Origin: Klenkia sesuvii
GTDB taxonomy: Bacteria > Actinomycetota > Actinomycetes > Mycobacteriales > Geodermatophilaceae
Length of the DNA: 64,000 nucleotides
Assembly (NCBI RefSeq): GCF_037083825.1
Contig: NZ_JBAPLU010000008.1
Coordinates: forward strand, 113,526 to 177,525
Direction: 5' to 3'
Position numbers and translations under genes: made by a program. The notes below the pieces were generated by a model. That model searched no databases, was not told where the DNA came from, and worked only from the letters and a program-made list of their open reading frames with translations. Positions 26,092-36,431 of this stretch are shown here, piece by piece. Position 1 is the first letter of the stretch. Every line of letters begins with the position of its first letter.

Positions 26092-26888
26092 CAGGCGGTC
26101 GGCTCGGCGTCGGTCGGCACGGCACCGGTCGGCACGGCAGCGGTCGGCTCGGCACCGGTCGGCTCGGTGGACGGCTCGGACGACGGCACGGTGGTGGAGG
26201 TGCCGCCGTCGACGCCGTCACGGACGACGACCACCAGGGCCCGGCCCCCGATGCCGGCGAGCACCTCGGGCACCTGCGCAGCCGGAACGCCGACGACGAC
26301 CTGGATGGTGCTGGCGCCGGTCGACAGCACCCCCTCGCCGCGGCCGGACACCGACTGCACGGTGGCCCCAGCGACGACCAGGTCGACCTCGCCGGTCACG
26401 TCGGTGGACCCGGCCGCGGGGTCGGCCACCGCGTAGACGTCGACCAGCTGCCCCCGGGCCAGCGACGGCGGGGCGTAGCCGGCCTGCACCGGCAGGGCAA
26501 GCTGCACGTCGTCGGCCGCGGGGTCCAGGGCCGAGCGCGGGAGCAGCTCGCCGGCACCGACCGCCCGGCCCAGCACCTGCCCGGCAGGGTCGGTCGAGGT
26601 GGCCAGGTAGCCCCCGGCTGCGGCGTCGAGGCGGACCTGGACCGCGACGAGGTCGTCGGCGGTGAGCACCGTCCCGGCCGCGAGGTCACCGGTGGCCGAC
26701 CACACGGGCACCGTGGCGTCGGCGGCGCTGACCACCCGTGCGCCGACGAGCACCGAGCCGAGCACCAGGAGCACCCCCAGCACGAGGCGCAGGTCCAGCC
26801 ACCGGGGCGGCCGCACCCGGCGCGGCGCGGGGCCCTCGGGTGCGGCATCGCGGTCGGCGGACACCGCTGGTCGTGCACTGGCGCTCAT
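26091..26888 (-). CDS. CpaB/RcpC-like SAF-domain protein
   Basis: A 265-residue protein with one N-terminal membrane helix (LVLGVLLVLGSVLVGARVV) and an exported SAF domain (VPVWSATGDLAAGTVLTADDLVAVQVRL, LPVQAGYAPPSLARGQLVDVYAV), as in CpaB/RcpC proteins of Tad pili. The C-terminal tail is a Pro-Thr-Ala-Glu repeat (EPTGAEPTAAVPTGAVPTDA). ATG at 26888 is chosen over an in-frame start at 26960 because the conserved helix lies close to it. It pairs with the CpaE-like gene and no other pilus gene. Confidence 0.85.
   Translation of the reverse strand: MSASARPAVSADRDAAPEGPAPRRVRPPRWLDLRLVLGVLLVLGSVLVGARVVSAADATVPVWSATGDLAAGTVLTADDLVAVQVRLDAAAGGYLATSTDPAGQVLGRAVGAGELLPRSALDPAADDVQLALPVQAGYAPPSLARGQLVDVYAVADPAAGSTDVTGEVDLVVAGATVQSVSGRGEGVLSTGASTIQVVVGVPAAQVPEVLAGIGGRALVVVVRDGVDGGTSTTVPSSEPSTEPTGAEPTAAVPTGAVPTDAEPTA
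26097..26171. repeat. 15-bp tandem repeat encoding the CpaB-like tail
   Basis: Five units of the type GGTCGGCACGGCACC start at 26097, 26112, 26127, 26142 and 26157 with small variations. Each codes five residues of the Pro/Thr/Ala/Glu tail, so length changes keep the frame. Confidence 0.8.
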
Positions 26889-27074
26889 CGGTGTCCCCGT
26901 CCTTGCCTGTGGTCCCCGTCGGGCCCGTCCGCCCGCGATCAGCTGCAGATGATGGACCATGGATGCGTTCGCGTGCAGTGGTCGTCCACACCATCACCTG
27001 TGGATGCACCCGACCGGGTCATGCCGGAGGTGCCAGACTGGGTCGCGCCCCCCGCGAAGGAGACGACCCACCTG

Positions 27075-27320
27075 ATGGCCACCCCGCGCTTCCTGACCCT
27101 CGACGACGTCGCCGAGACGCTCAACGTCTCGTGGTCCCAGGCGTACGCACTGGTCCGCCGCAAGGAGCTCATCGCCATCCAGATCGGTGGTCGCGGGCAG
27201 TGGCGGGTCGAGCGCGACGAGCTCGAGCGCTTCATCGCCCAGAAGTACGCCGAGGCCCGCGGGACGACGCCGCCCCCGCTGGAGTCCGCGCGCACCGAGG
27301 TGGCGCAGACCGCCGACTGA
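27075..27320 (+). CDS. Excisionase/MerR-type helix-turn-helix DNA-binding protein
   Basis: An 81-residue protein, MATPRFLTLDDVAETLNVSW onward, with a winged helix-turn-helix like excisionases and the small BldC-type regulators (VSWSQAYALVRRKELIAIQI, QWRVERDELERFI). It has no recombinase partner here, so it is probably a regulator rather than a phage excisionase. ATG at 27075 matches the conserved N-terminus; an in-frame ATG at 27021 would add 18 residues. AAGGAG is 12 nt upstream, a long spacing. The 186-bp divergent gap to the CpaB-like gene could hold its operator: TCCACA and TGTGGA, an inverted repeat, lie near 26987-27006. Confidence 0.85.
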   Translation: MATPRFLTLDDVAETLNVSWSQAYALVRRKELIAIQIGGRGQWRVERDELERFIAQKYAEARGTTPPPLESARTEVAQTAD

Positions 27321-27327
27321 CCCGGCC

Positions 27328-27897
27328 TCACGCCCCGCCGGGGGTCACCGACACCACGACCGCGACGGCCGCGAGGGCCACGGCCCGCACGGCCCGCACC
27401 GCTCCTCGTCGCCGGGGCTCGTCGAGGTGGTGCTCGGCCAGCTCCACGAAGTCGGCACCCACCCGGTCCAGGGTGCCGGCCAGCGCGGACCCGCCGTCCA
27501 GCAGCAGCTGGACGGGGGCCCGGTCGCGCACCAACCCGCGCACCGCCCGGCGCAGGTCCCAGGCGCGGGCCACCACGCCGTCGTCCTCGGGTGGGGCGGT
27601 CAGCGCGCCCAGCCCGGACACCGACTGCACCGCGGCCAGCGCCACCAGCAGGTCCCGCCCCCGCTCGTCGGTAAGCAGGACCCAGTCCACCCCCACGTCG
27701 ACCAGGCGTCCGCGAACCACCCCGGCCCCTCGGCAGTCCAGCACGAGCTGGTGACCGCTCGCGCCCCGGAGCCGGTCGACCAGCCGCAGGGTGCCCGCGG
27801 CCGCCCGGGCGCGCGATCCCGCCTCGGCCTGCTCGACGGCTGACTCCTCCGCCTCGAACGCGGCCTCCAGCTCGGCGAACAGCTGCTCCCATCGCAT
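27328..27897 (-). CDS. Hypothetical protein with two Sm/SH3-like segments
   Basis: A 189-residue protein with no named family that I recognise. After an N-terminal helical stretch (about 1-40), two similar beta-rich segments follow, HQLVLDCRGAGVVRGRLVDV then VDWVLLTD, and VQLLLDGGSALAGTLDRVGA then DFVELAE. Both have the hydrophobic-turn-hydrophobic spacing of LSm/small SH3 barrels, and a hydrophobic C-terminus (VALAAVAVVVSVTPGGA) follows. It is convergent with the helix-turn-helix gene. ATG at 27897 is leaderless: TACCGT lies 6 nt upstream. Confidence 0.7.
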   Translation of the reverse strand: MRWEQLFAELEAAFEAEESAVEQAEAGSRARAAAGTLRLVDRLRGASGHQLVLDCRGAGVVRGRLVDVGVDWVLLTDERGRDLLVALAAVQSVSGLGALTAPPEDDGVVARAWDLRRAVRGLVRDRAPVQLLLDGGSALAGTLDRVGADFVELAEHHLDEPRRRGAVRAVRAVALAAVAVVVSVTPGGA

Positions 27898-27903
27898 GCG
27901 AGC

Positions 27904-27909
27904 ACGGTA
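27904..27909 (-). promoter_or_regulatory. -10 element (TACCGT), leaderless start
   Basis: TACCGT on the minus strand is separated by 6 nt from the ATG at 27897. Confidence 0.55.
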
Positions 27910-27959
27910 CGTGGCGCCTCATTCATTCGTTTGCTTGTGTTTGCTGTCGATGACCGTGT

Positions 27960-27965
27960 TAGCGT
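27960..27965 (+). promoter_or_regulatory. Candidate -10 (TAGCGT) in an AT-rich divergent gap
   Basis: TAGCGT sits in an AT-rich block (27920-27965) that is unusual for this window. TTGTGT at 27935-27940 is a weak -35 at 19-bp spacing. It could drive the LysM gene. Confidence 0.35.
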
Positions 27966-27988
27966 GCGTTCGAACACGAGGAGGATCG

Positions 27989-28687
27989 ATGACGGTGCGG
28001 CGCTGGGTGGTCACGACCCTGGTGATGGCAGCGGTCGGGTGGGTGCTGCGTGCCCTCGCCCCCGGTGGGCCCGCCCTGCAGGCCGCGCTGACCGACCCGC
28101 AGCACGTCGTCGACACGGTCGGCGCCGATGCACTCCTGCTCCCCGTCGCCTGGGCTGCAGCAGTGCTCTGCTGGTCGTGGGGGGTGGTCGGCCTGGCCCT
28201 CACCCGGCTCAGCGCCCGCACCGGCGTCACCGGCCGCCTCGCCGGCGCGCTGCTCCACGTCGTCCTGCCCGCCGGGCTCCGTCAGGTCGCCGCGGTCGCG
28301 GTCGGGGTGTCCCTGGCCGCCACCCCGGTCGCCGCATGGGCTGCTCCGGCCCAGCACGGGGCGGTCCCCACCACGTCGGTGCAGAAGGTGGGCCCGGCCG
28401 ACGCCGCGTGGTCCGACGTGGGCGCCCCCGACGGCGGGAACGGCGAGGTCCCCGTCGTGCCCGACTGGCCCGGCGCACCCGGGTGGGACGAGCACGTGGT
28501 GGTGCGCGGCGACTGCCTGTGGGACATCGCTGCGGCCTGGCTGGCCGACCGCACCGACGGCCCGGTCGGTGCGGCCGCCACCGCCCAGGCCGTCCAGGCG
28601 TGGTGGTCGGCCAACGTCGACGTGGTCGGACCCGACCCCGACCTGCTGCTGCCCGGCCAGGTGCTGCGCGCACCGGCCCTCCCCTGA
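27989..28687 (+). CDS. LysM-domain membrane protein
   Basis: A 232-residue protein with several N-terminal hydrophobic segments (VVTTLVMAAVGWVLRALAPG, LLLPVAWAAAVLCWSWGVVGL, VAAVAVGVSLAATPVAAWAA) and a C-terminal LysM domain: EHVVVRGDCLWDIAAAWLAD, then PDPDLLLPGQVL. LysM binds peptidoglycan, so the domain should face the wall. ATG at 27989 has GAGGAGG upstream. It lies 68 bp before the Rv3235-type gene on the same strand and probably shares its transcript. Confidence 0.85.
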   Translation: MTVRRWVVTTLVMAAVGWVLRALAPGGPALQAALTDPQHVVDTVGADALLLPVAWAAAVLCWSWGVVGLALTRLSARTGVTGRLAGALLHVVLPAGLRQVAAVAVGVSLAATPVAAWAAPAQHGAVPTTSVQKVGPADAAWSDVGAPDGGNGEVPVVPDWPGAPGWDEHVVVRGDCLWDIAAAWLADRTDGPVGAAATAQAVQAWWSANVDVVGPDPDLLLPGQVLRAPALP

Positions 28688-28712
28688 CGCACCCGTCGCC
28701 CACCACGCACAG

Positions 28713-28744
28713 CCCAGCACCCAGCACCCAGCACCCAGCACCCA
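28713..28744. repeat. 7-bp tandem repeat before the Rv3235-type gene
   Basis: CCAGCAC is repeated four times and ends beside the AGGAGA ribosome-binding site of the next gene. Copy number could change the leader length. Confidence 0.7.
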
Positions 28745-28755
28745 GGAGACGAACG

Positions 28756-29322
28756 ATGAGCACACCGGCCCCGTCGACCACCAGCCCGGCCGTCGACCCC
28801 CAGGGCCAGCGCCCCGTGCGCGCGCAGCTGCGCCTGGTCCCCACACCGGGCCCGGGCACGCCGCCGGTGCCGGTGACCCGGCTGGTGCTGCGCGGCGTCC
28901 CCGCGCCCCGCCCGGTGGCGCTGCCCGGTCCGCGCCCGGGCACGGGAGGCCGCGCGGGTACCCCACCCCTGGGGCCGCGCGGGGTCGACCGGCGGTGGGG
29001 CGCCCTCCCCGACCCCGCGCCGCTGGCCCACCGACTGCTGGTGTCCACGCTGGAGGCCTTCTGCGGCCTGCGACCGGTCGCCCAGCTCCGCTCGGCCTAC
29101 ACCTTGCCGGTGTTCACCGCCCTCACCCGTGGCCGCAGGCCCGCGTGGACCAGCACGGGCACCAGTCCGGTGCTGGTCGGGCCCGTGCGGGTCGCCGAGC
29201 CGGTCGAGGGCGTGGCCGAGGTGTGCGCCGTGGCCCGGCGCGACGGGCGGGCGCACGCCGTAGCCGCCCGTCTCGAGGTCATCGACGGCCGCTGGCGCTG
29301 CACCGCCCTCCAGGTGGGCTGA
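28756..29322 (+). CDS. Rv3235-family protein (DUF6459 type)
   Basis: A 188-residue protein. The Pro/Arg-rich N-terminus is unstructured; the conserved domain runs from about residue 90 (LAHRLLVSTLEAFCGLRPVAQLRSAYTLPVF) to the end (ARLEVIDGRWRCTALQVG). This is the family of Rv3235, which in actinobacteria lies next to secA as it does here. Its function is unknown, but linkage to SecA and to a wall-binding LysM protein suggests an export or envelope role (inference). ATG at 28756 has AGGAGA upstream. Confidence 0.82.
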   Translation: MSTPAPSTTSPAVDPQGQRPVRAQLRLVPTPGPGTPPVPVTRLVLRGVPAPRPVALPGPRPGTGGRAGTPPLGPRGVDRRWGALPDPAPLAHRLLVSTLEAFCGLRPVAQLRSAYTLPVFTALTRGRRPAWTSTGTSPVLVGPVRVAEPVEGVAEVCAVARRDGRAHAVAARLEVIDGRWRCTALQVG

Positions 29323-29330
29323 CGCGCAGC

Positions 29331-29383
29331 GCCCCCCTCTCCTGGGCCGCGCCCGGCGTGGCCCGGGACCCTAGGAGGGGCGG
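29331..29383. terminator. Hairpin terminator between the Rv3235-type gene and secA
   Basis: GCCCCCCTCTCCTGGGCC at 29331-29348 pairs imperfectly with GGCCC...AGGAGGGGCGGC at 29360-29383. The two genes are convergent, so it should serve both. The GGGCCGCGC...GCGTGGCCC core equals that of the moeZ terminator. Confidence 0.7.
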
Positions 29384-29393
29384 CTCCCCCTCG

Positions 29394-32408
<3,015 letters not shown>

Positions 32409-32414
32409 CCGTCC

Positions 32415-32420
32415 AATGTA
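32415..32420 (-). promoter_or_regulatory. -10 element (TACATT), leaderless start of secA
   Basis: On the minus strand TACATT is followed by 6 nt and then the GTG at 32408. Confidence 0.6.
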
Positions 32421-32435
32421 GTGCGGGGTCGCCAC

Positions 32436-32693
32436 CTCCCAGCTGGACGCGAGCTGTCAGCGCACCCAGCCCGGTGTCGACGTGCGGCGAGCACTCGGCC
32501 ATCCGCGGGGTCGGGGCGTCGGCCGCCGGGCCGACGTCCACGACGCCGGAGGCGACGACCACCGCGTGGAGCCCGCCGAGCGCCTCGACCGCCGACGAGA
32601 CGCCGCGCGGCCGGGCTCGACGTCGACGGCGTCGAGCACCTGGGTGGGCGCCACCACCGTTTGCGCAGCTCGAAGGGTGGTCCGGCGGAGTCG
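32436..32693. other. Gap between secA and the PPOX gene, no gene seen
   Basis: About 260 bp between the two divergent starts. The only structure seen is a small inverted repeat, GCTCGACG...CGTCGAGC, near 32616-32640, compatible with an operator. No open frame here has the codon bias of a gene. Confidence 0.5.
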
Positions 32694-32699
32694 TAGGCT
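32694..32699 (+). promoter_or_regulatory. -10 element (TAGGCT), leaderless start
   Basis: TAGGCT, 6 nt, then the GTG at 32706. Confidence 0.6.
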
Positions 32700-32705
32700 G
32701 CTCGG

Positions 32706-33095
32706 GTGGCTGCCGAGCTCTCCTCCGACCTGATCGCCTTCTTCACCGAGCGGCACCTGGCCACGCTGACGACGCTGCGGGCCGACGGCACACCGCACGT
32801 CGTGCCGGTCGGGGTCACCCTGGACGCCGCGGCGCGGATCGCCCGGGTCATCACCTCGGGGACCTCGGTGAAGGCCGGCCACGTGCGAGCGGGGGCGGGC
32901 ACGGCCCGGGTCGCCGTCTGCCAGGTCGACGGCCGCCGCTGGACGACGCTGGAGGGCACCGCGACCCTGCGCGACGACGAGGCCTCCGTGGCCGACGCCG
33001 TGCGCCGCTACGCCGAGCGGTACCGGCAGCCGCGCGTGAACCCGGCGCGGGTGGTGCTGGAGATCGCCGTGGACCGGGTGATCGGGAACGTGTGA
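32706..33095 (+). CDS. PPOX-class F420/FMN-dependent oxidoreductase
   Basis: A 129-residue split-beta-barrel protein: FFTERHLATLTTLRADGTPHVVPVGV, then VAVCQVDGRRWTTLEGTATL. This matches the pyridoxamine-5'-phosphate-oxidase-like class, with actinobacterial members using F420H2 (for example biliverdin reductase types) or FMN. F420 is likely because cofD/cofE are in this window, but the cofactor is inferred. It would act as a homodimer in the cytoplasm. GTG at 32706 is leaderless. A strong terminator starts at its stop codon. Confidence 0.87.
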   Translation: MAAELSSDLIAFFTERHLATLTTLRADGTPHVVPVGVTLDAAARIARVITSGTSVKAGHVRAGAGTARVAVCQVDGRRWTTLEGTATLRDDEASVADAVRRYAERYRQPRVNPARVVLEIAVDRVIGNV

Positions 33096-33132
33096 GGGAG
33101 GACCCCCGCGCGGGCGCGGGGGCCCTCCCTCA
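33093..33132. terminator. Strong hairpin at the PPOX stop codon
   Basis: TGAGGGAGG-A-CCCCCGCG (33093-33110) pairs with CGCGGGGG-C-CCTCCCTCA (33115-33132) with one A/C mismatch and a 4-nt loop. It includes the stop codon and separates convergent genes. Confidence 0.85.
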
Positions 33133-33149
33133 GCCAGTACCGACCGACG

Positions 33150-33785
33150 TCAGCCGACCGGGGCGGCTTCCCGGTCGGGGGCGCCGAGCCGGATCAGCCC
33201 GTAGTCGAAGGCGTGCCGCCGGTAGACGACGGTCGGCACTCCGGTGTCGGCGCAGGCGAACAGGAAGAAGTCGTGCCCGACGAGCTCCATCTCGTGCAGC
33301 GCCTGGTCCACGGTCATGGGTGTGGCCGGGTGCTGCTTCTCGCGGACGATGCGGCCGGGCAGGTTCTCCTCCACCTCGGGCTGGCTCGGCTGGGCCGCGG
33401 CGAGCTGCTGGTCGAGCTCGTCGAGCGCGGCGGCCGCGGCGCTGCCGTCGAGCCGGACGCTGGCGGGGGTGCGGCGCCCGTGGTGGACCCGCCGCCGGTC
33501 GGCGGCCCGCCGGAGCCGGTTCTCGAGCTTGGCCACGGACGCGTCGAGGGCGGACTGGAAGTCCGCCGCGCAGGCCTCGGCCCGGACGACGGGGCCCTTG
33601 CCCCGCAGGGTGATCTCCACGCGCTGGCAGTTCGCGGACTGGCGTGGGTTCTTCTCGTGGAGCAGCTCCACGTCGAAGCGTTCGATCTTGGCGTCGAACC
33701 GCTCCAGCTGGCCGACCTTGTCCTCGACGTGCTGCCGGAAGTGCTCGGGCACCTCGACGTTGCGACCTCGGACCACGATCTCCAT
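33150..33785 (-). CDS. hpf: Ribosome hibernation promoting factor, long form
   Basis: A 211-residue protein that binds the 30S subunit and promotes 100S dimer formation in stationary phase. The N-terminal S30AE domain is clear (MEIVVRGRNVEVPEHFRQHV, RVEITLRGKGPVVRAEACAADF), followed by an acidic variable linker and the C-terminal dimerisation domain (TVDQALHEMELVGHDFFLFACA, then VVYRRHAFDYGLIRL). ATG at 33785 has GGGAGG about 5 nt upstream. By order it is Rv3241c beside secA. Confidence 0.95.
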   Translation of the reverse strand: MEIVVRGRNVEVPEHFRQHVEDKVGQLERFDAKIERFDVELLHEKNPRQSANCQRVEITLRGKGPVVRAEACAADFQSALDASVAKLENRLRRAADRRRVHHGRRTPASVRLDGSAAAAALDELDQQLAAAQPSQPEVEENLPGRIVREKQHPATPMTVDQALHEMELVGHDFFLFACADTGVPTVVYRRHAFDYGLIRLGAPDREAAPVG

Positions 33786-33870
33786 GTGACCTCCCGAACT
33801 CGGGTGTGATCGCCCCCACGCTAGTGGCGGACCGCCCGGTCCGACAGTCCGGGCCAGGGGACGTCACCGC

Positions 33871-34596
33871 TCAGCCGGCGCGCACGGTGAACGTGCCCGG
33901 ACCCGGGTCCACCGGGTCCGGGCGCCCGCGGGGGGTGGCCGCGACGACGGCGGCCACCACCGGGGCGGCCACCGCACCCAGTGCCGTCGCGGCCTCGGCC
34001 AGGGTGGCCCCGCTGCTCACGACGTCGTCGACCAGGACCACCAGCCCGGCGCCCGCCCGTGGCGCCCCGCGGCCGACGAAGGTCCCGGCCAGGTTGGCCC
34101 GCCGCTGGGCCGCGCCCAACCCAGCCGAGTCGCGGACCCGGCCCCGCCGTCCGAGCAGGGGCGCGCACCCGGCTGGCACCCCGGCTCGGCGCAGCTCGCG
34201 GCCGGCCGCGGCGGCCAGCTCGGCCACGTGGTCCCGCCCGCGCTGGCGCAGCGCGGCCCGGCTGCTGGGCACGGGCACGAGCAGCACGGGGCCCGCACCG
34301 CCCGCCCCGGCCCGCACCGCACCGACCGCCAGCGCGAGGGCCGCACCCAGCGGGCCGGCGAGCTCGGTGCGGGCGTGCTCCTTGAAGGCGTTGACCGCCG
34401 GGCGCACCGGCCCGGCGTAGGCACCGGCCGCCACGGTGGGCGGGAACCCGGCGGGGTGCCGGCGGGGCGTGGCCGGCCGCGGGCGCGACAGCAGGGCCGC
34501 GCAGCGCGGGCAGAGCACGTGGCCGGGCTGACCGCAGCCGGCGCACACGCGGGGCAGCACGAGGTCGACCAGTGCCCGCACCGCCGTCGAGACCAC
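33871..34596 (-). CDS. ComF-like phosphoribosyltransferase
   Basis: A 241-residue protein with an N-terminal zinc ribbon (CAGCGQPGHVLCPRC), the linker AGAYAGPVRPAVNAFKEHAR, and a PRTase domain with the PRPP loop VVLVDDVVSSGATL. Family members lie near competence genes; in actinobacteria their role is unproven and could be nucleotide salvage. GTG at 34596 is selected because it abuts the conserved VSTAVRALVDLVLP start; an in-frame start at 34644 adds an unconserved 16 residues. It is one gene downstream of lpqB. Confidence 0.88.
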   Translation of the reverse strand: MVSTAVRALVDLVLPRVCAGCGQPGHVLCPRCAALLSRPRPATPRRHPAGFPPTVAAGAYAGPVRPAVNAFKEHARTELAGPLGAALALAVGAVRAGAGGAGPVLLVPVPSSRAALRQRGRDHVAELAAAAGRELRRAGVPAGCAPLLGRRGRVRDSAGLGAAQRRANLAGTFVGRGAPRAGAGLVVLVDDVVSSGATLAEAATALGAVAAPVVAAVVAATPRGRPDPVDPGPGTFTVRAG

Positions 34597-34712
34597 GCGG
34601 CGAGCGTGCCCGGTGAGCGGGGCCCGTGGGGCTGCCCTGTGCACGGGGCGCGCGGCTGTGGACGAACCAGGGCCCGGTCGGCCGCCTGCGTGCTAGGTGG
34701 CCGGGTGGCCGG

Positions 34713-36431
34713 TCAGAGGGGGTAGGTCGGGGCCTGCCCCGCGAGGGGGTCCTGGCCGCGCACGAGGGTGGTCCAGACGCCGGCCACCCGCTGCCACAGC
34801 GTGCCGCCGGCGACCACGAGCGGGGGCCGGCTGGGCGCCGCCCCGACGGCGGTCGGCTGGCCCGGCAGGCCGGTCGTGCTCAGCGGGCTGAGCCCCCACC
34901 CGTCGACCCCGACCTCGTAGGGCGCCGTCCCGCCCTCGTCCTGGGCGCCGGCGAGCACCACGAGGCTCGAGGCCGTGCGCCAGGCGACGTCGACCACCTG
35001 CGACAGCTGCGGGGCGACCGACCGCAGGTCGCGGACGGCAACCTGGTCCTCGGCGCGCACGACGGTGCCGACCAGCAGCTGGCCGCCGTCGGCGCCGTCG
35101 ACCACGACCGCAGCCCGCACGCCGTCGGGCGAGAGCTGGAAGACCCGCGCCGAGCCCAGCCCCGGCAGGGTGGTCGCGTTCACCGTCTGCGGGGTGCCGG
35201 TCGAGGGGATGCGGATGACCTCGGTGCCGTCCCGCACCGTCCACACCTCGGGGCGGGTGGCCGCGGTCGTCGGGGGCGTGAAGCCGCCGGCGGTGAGCAC
35301 GGGCACCAGCGCACCGCCGTAGGCCCCCACCAGGAGGGTCGTGCCGCCGGCGACGCCGACCGTCGTCCCCAGCTCGTTGGTGCGGGCGTCGGCGGTGATC
35401 GCCGCCGACGTCAGCCCGTACTCGCCGGTGCCCGCCGGCCCGGGAGCCGGCTCGCCGGTGACGACGCGCAACGCGCCCCCGGAGACGTAGTGCGCCACCG
35501 ACACCGCCGGCACCGCGTCGGGGTCGAAGGAGGCCCAGTCGTCGACGGTCTGCACGGCAGGCACCCCGGGGACGCCGACCGGCTGGCCGTCGACCTCGAC
35601 CCGGACCGCGCGGACGTCGTCGAGCTGGTCCAGCGACCACACCAGCTGGGCGCACAGCACGGTCAGCGCGTCGGCGGCCCCGTCGGGCAGACCGGTGAGG
35701 TCGACGGTGGCCACCTGCTGGCGGACCTGCACGTTGCTGCGCAGCTCGGCGCCGTCCAACGGGTTCAGCACACCGGCGGTCAGCGAGGTGGAGGGGCCGG
35801 CCAGCAACCGGTCGACCAGCGCGGTGGCCCGCGACTCCCCCGACACCAGGAAGCGGGGGTCGGGGACGACCCGGGTGCTGGTGGGGTCGAGGAAGTAGGC
35901 GTTGACCGCGTCGTAGGTGCGGCTGAAGTCCGGCTCCAGCTGCACCAGGCCGTCGGGCGGGTCGGCGATGCGCCACTCGCCGTCCTCCTGCACCACGCCG
36001 AACGTGTAGGAGTAGACCTGGCCCGCGCCGACGGTGAAGACGCCCTGGCCGTCGACCTTGCCGACCAGGCCGGCCGTGACCGACACCGCGCCGTCGTCGA
36101 CGGCCACCGGGGCGTAGTCGGCGCTGATCACCGTCACGCCGTCGGTGTCGCTCCAGCTGGCCGCCGCGTCGGTGGTCAAGAACTGCCGGGCGACGGGGTG
36201 GTTGCGGGTGGTGCTGGCCATCGCGTCGACGAAGCCCCGGACAACCTCCTCCGGGCTCGCACCGGGTACCGGTGGCAGGGCCTCGACGCCGATGTCGTCG
36301 GGCGGGTCGGCCACCTGGGTGATCTCCACCGGCGCCGAGCTGGTCGGCACGGTCGTGCACCCGGTCAGCAGGACGGCGAGCAGACCGACGAGCACCCGGG
36401 CCGGGCCGGCGAGCCCGCGGCGCGCCCTCAT
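34713..36431 (-). CDS. lpqB: Lipoprotein LpqB
   Basis: A 572-residue lipoprotein that in mycobacteria binds the MtrB sensor and affects its signalling. The N-terminus is a signal peptide with the lipobox LLTGC (Cys about residue 25). The middle contains the GerMN-like region (PRFLVSGESRATALVDRLLAGP), and the C-terminal half is a beta-propeller-like domain (VWTVRDGTEVIRIPS, VFQLSPDGVRAAVVV). ATG at 36431 overlaps the mtrB stop (ATGA), so synthesis is coupled to the sensor kinase. Confidence 0.95.
   Translation of the reverse strand: MRARRGLAGPARVLVGLLAVLLTGCTTVPTSSAPVEITQVADPPDDIGVEALPPVPGASPEEVVRGFVDAMASTTRNHPVARQFLTTDAAASWSDTDGVTVISADYAPVAVDDGAVSVTAGLVGKVDGQGVFTVGAGQVYSYTFGVVQEDGEWRIADPPDGLVQLEPDFSRTYDAVNAYFLDPTSTRVVPDPRFLVSGESRATALVDRLLAGPSTSLTAGVLNPLDGAELRSNVQVRQQVATVDLTGLPDGAADALTVLCAQLVWSLDQLDDVRAVRVEVDGQPVGVPGVPAVQTVDDWASFDPDAVPAVSVAHYVSGGALRVVTGEPAPGPAGTGEYGLTSAAITADARTNELGTTVGVAGGTTLLVGAYGGALVPVLTAGGFTPPTTAATRPEVWTVRDGTEVIRIPSTGTPQTVNATTLPGLGSARVFQLSPDGVRAAVVVDGADGGQLLVGTVVRAEDQVAVRDLRSVAPQLSQVVDVAWRTASSLVVLAGAQDEGGTAPYEVGVDGWGLSPLSTTGLPGQPTAVGAAPSRPPLVVAGGTLWQRVAGVWTTLVRGQDPLAGQAPTYPL

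Noticed and set aside
26985..27010. DnaA boxes near the helix-turn-helix gene
   Set aside because: TGTGGATGC and GTCCACACC resemble DnaA boxes only partly; there is no cluster, no dnaA/dnaN and no AT-rich unwinding region.
27075..27320. Phage or integrative-element excisionase
   Set aside because: No integrase, attachment repeats or tRNA nearby; the small helix-turn-helix family is common as a chromosomal regulator.
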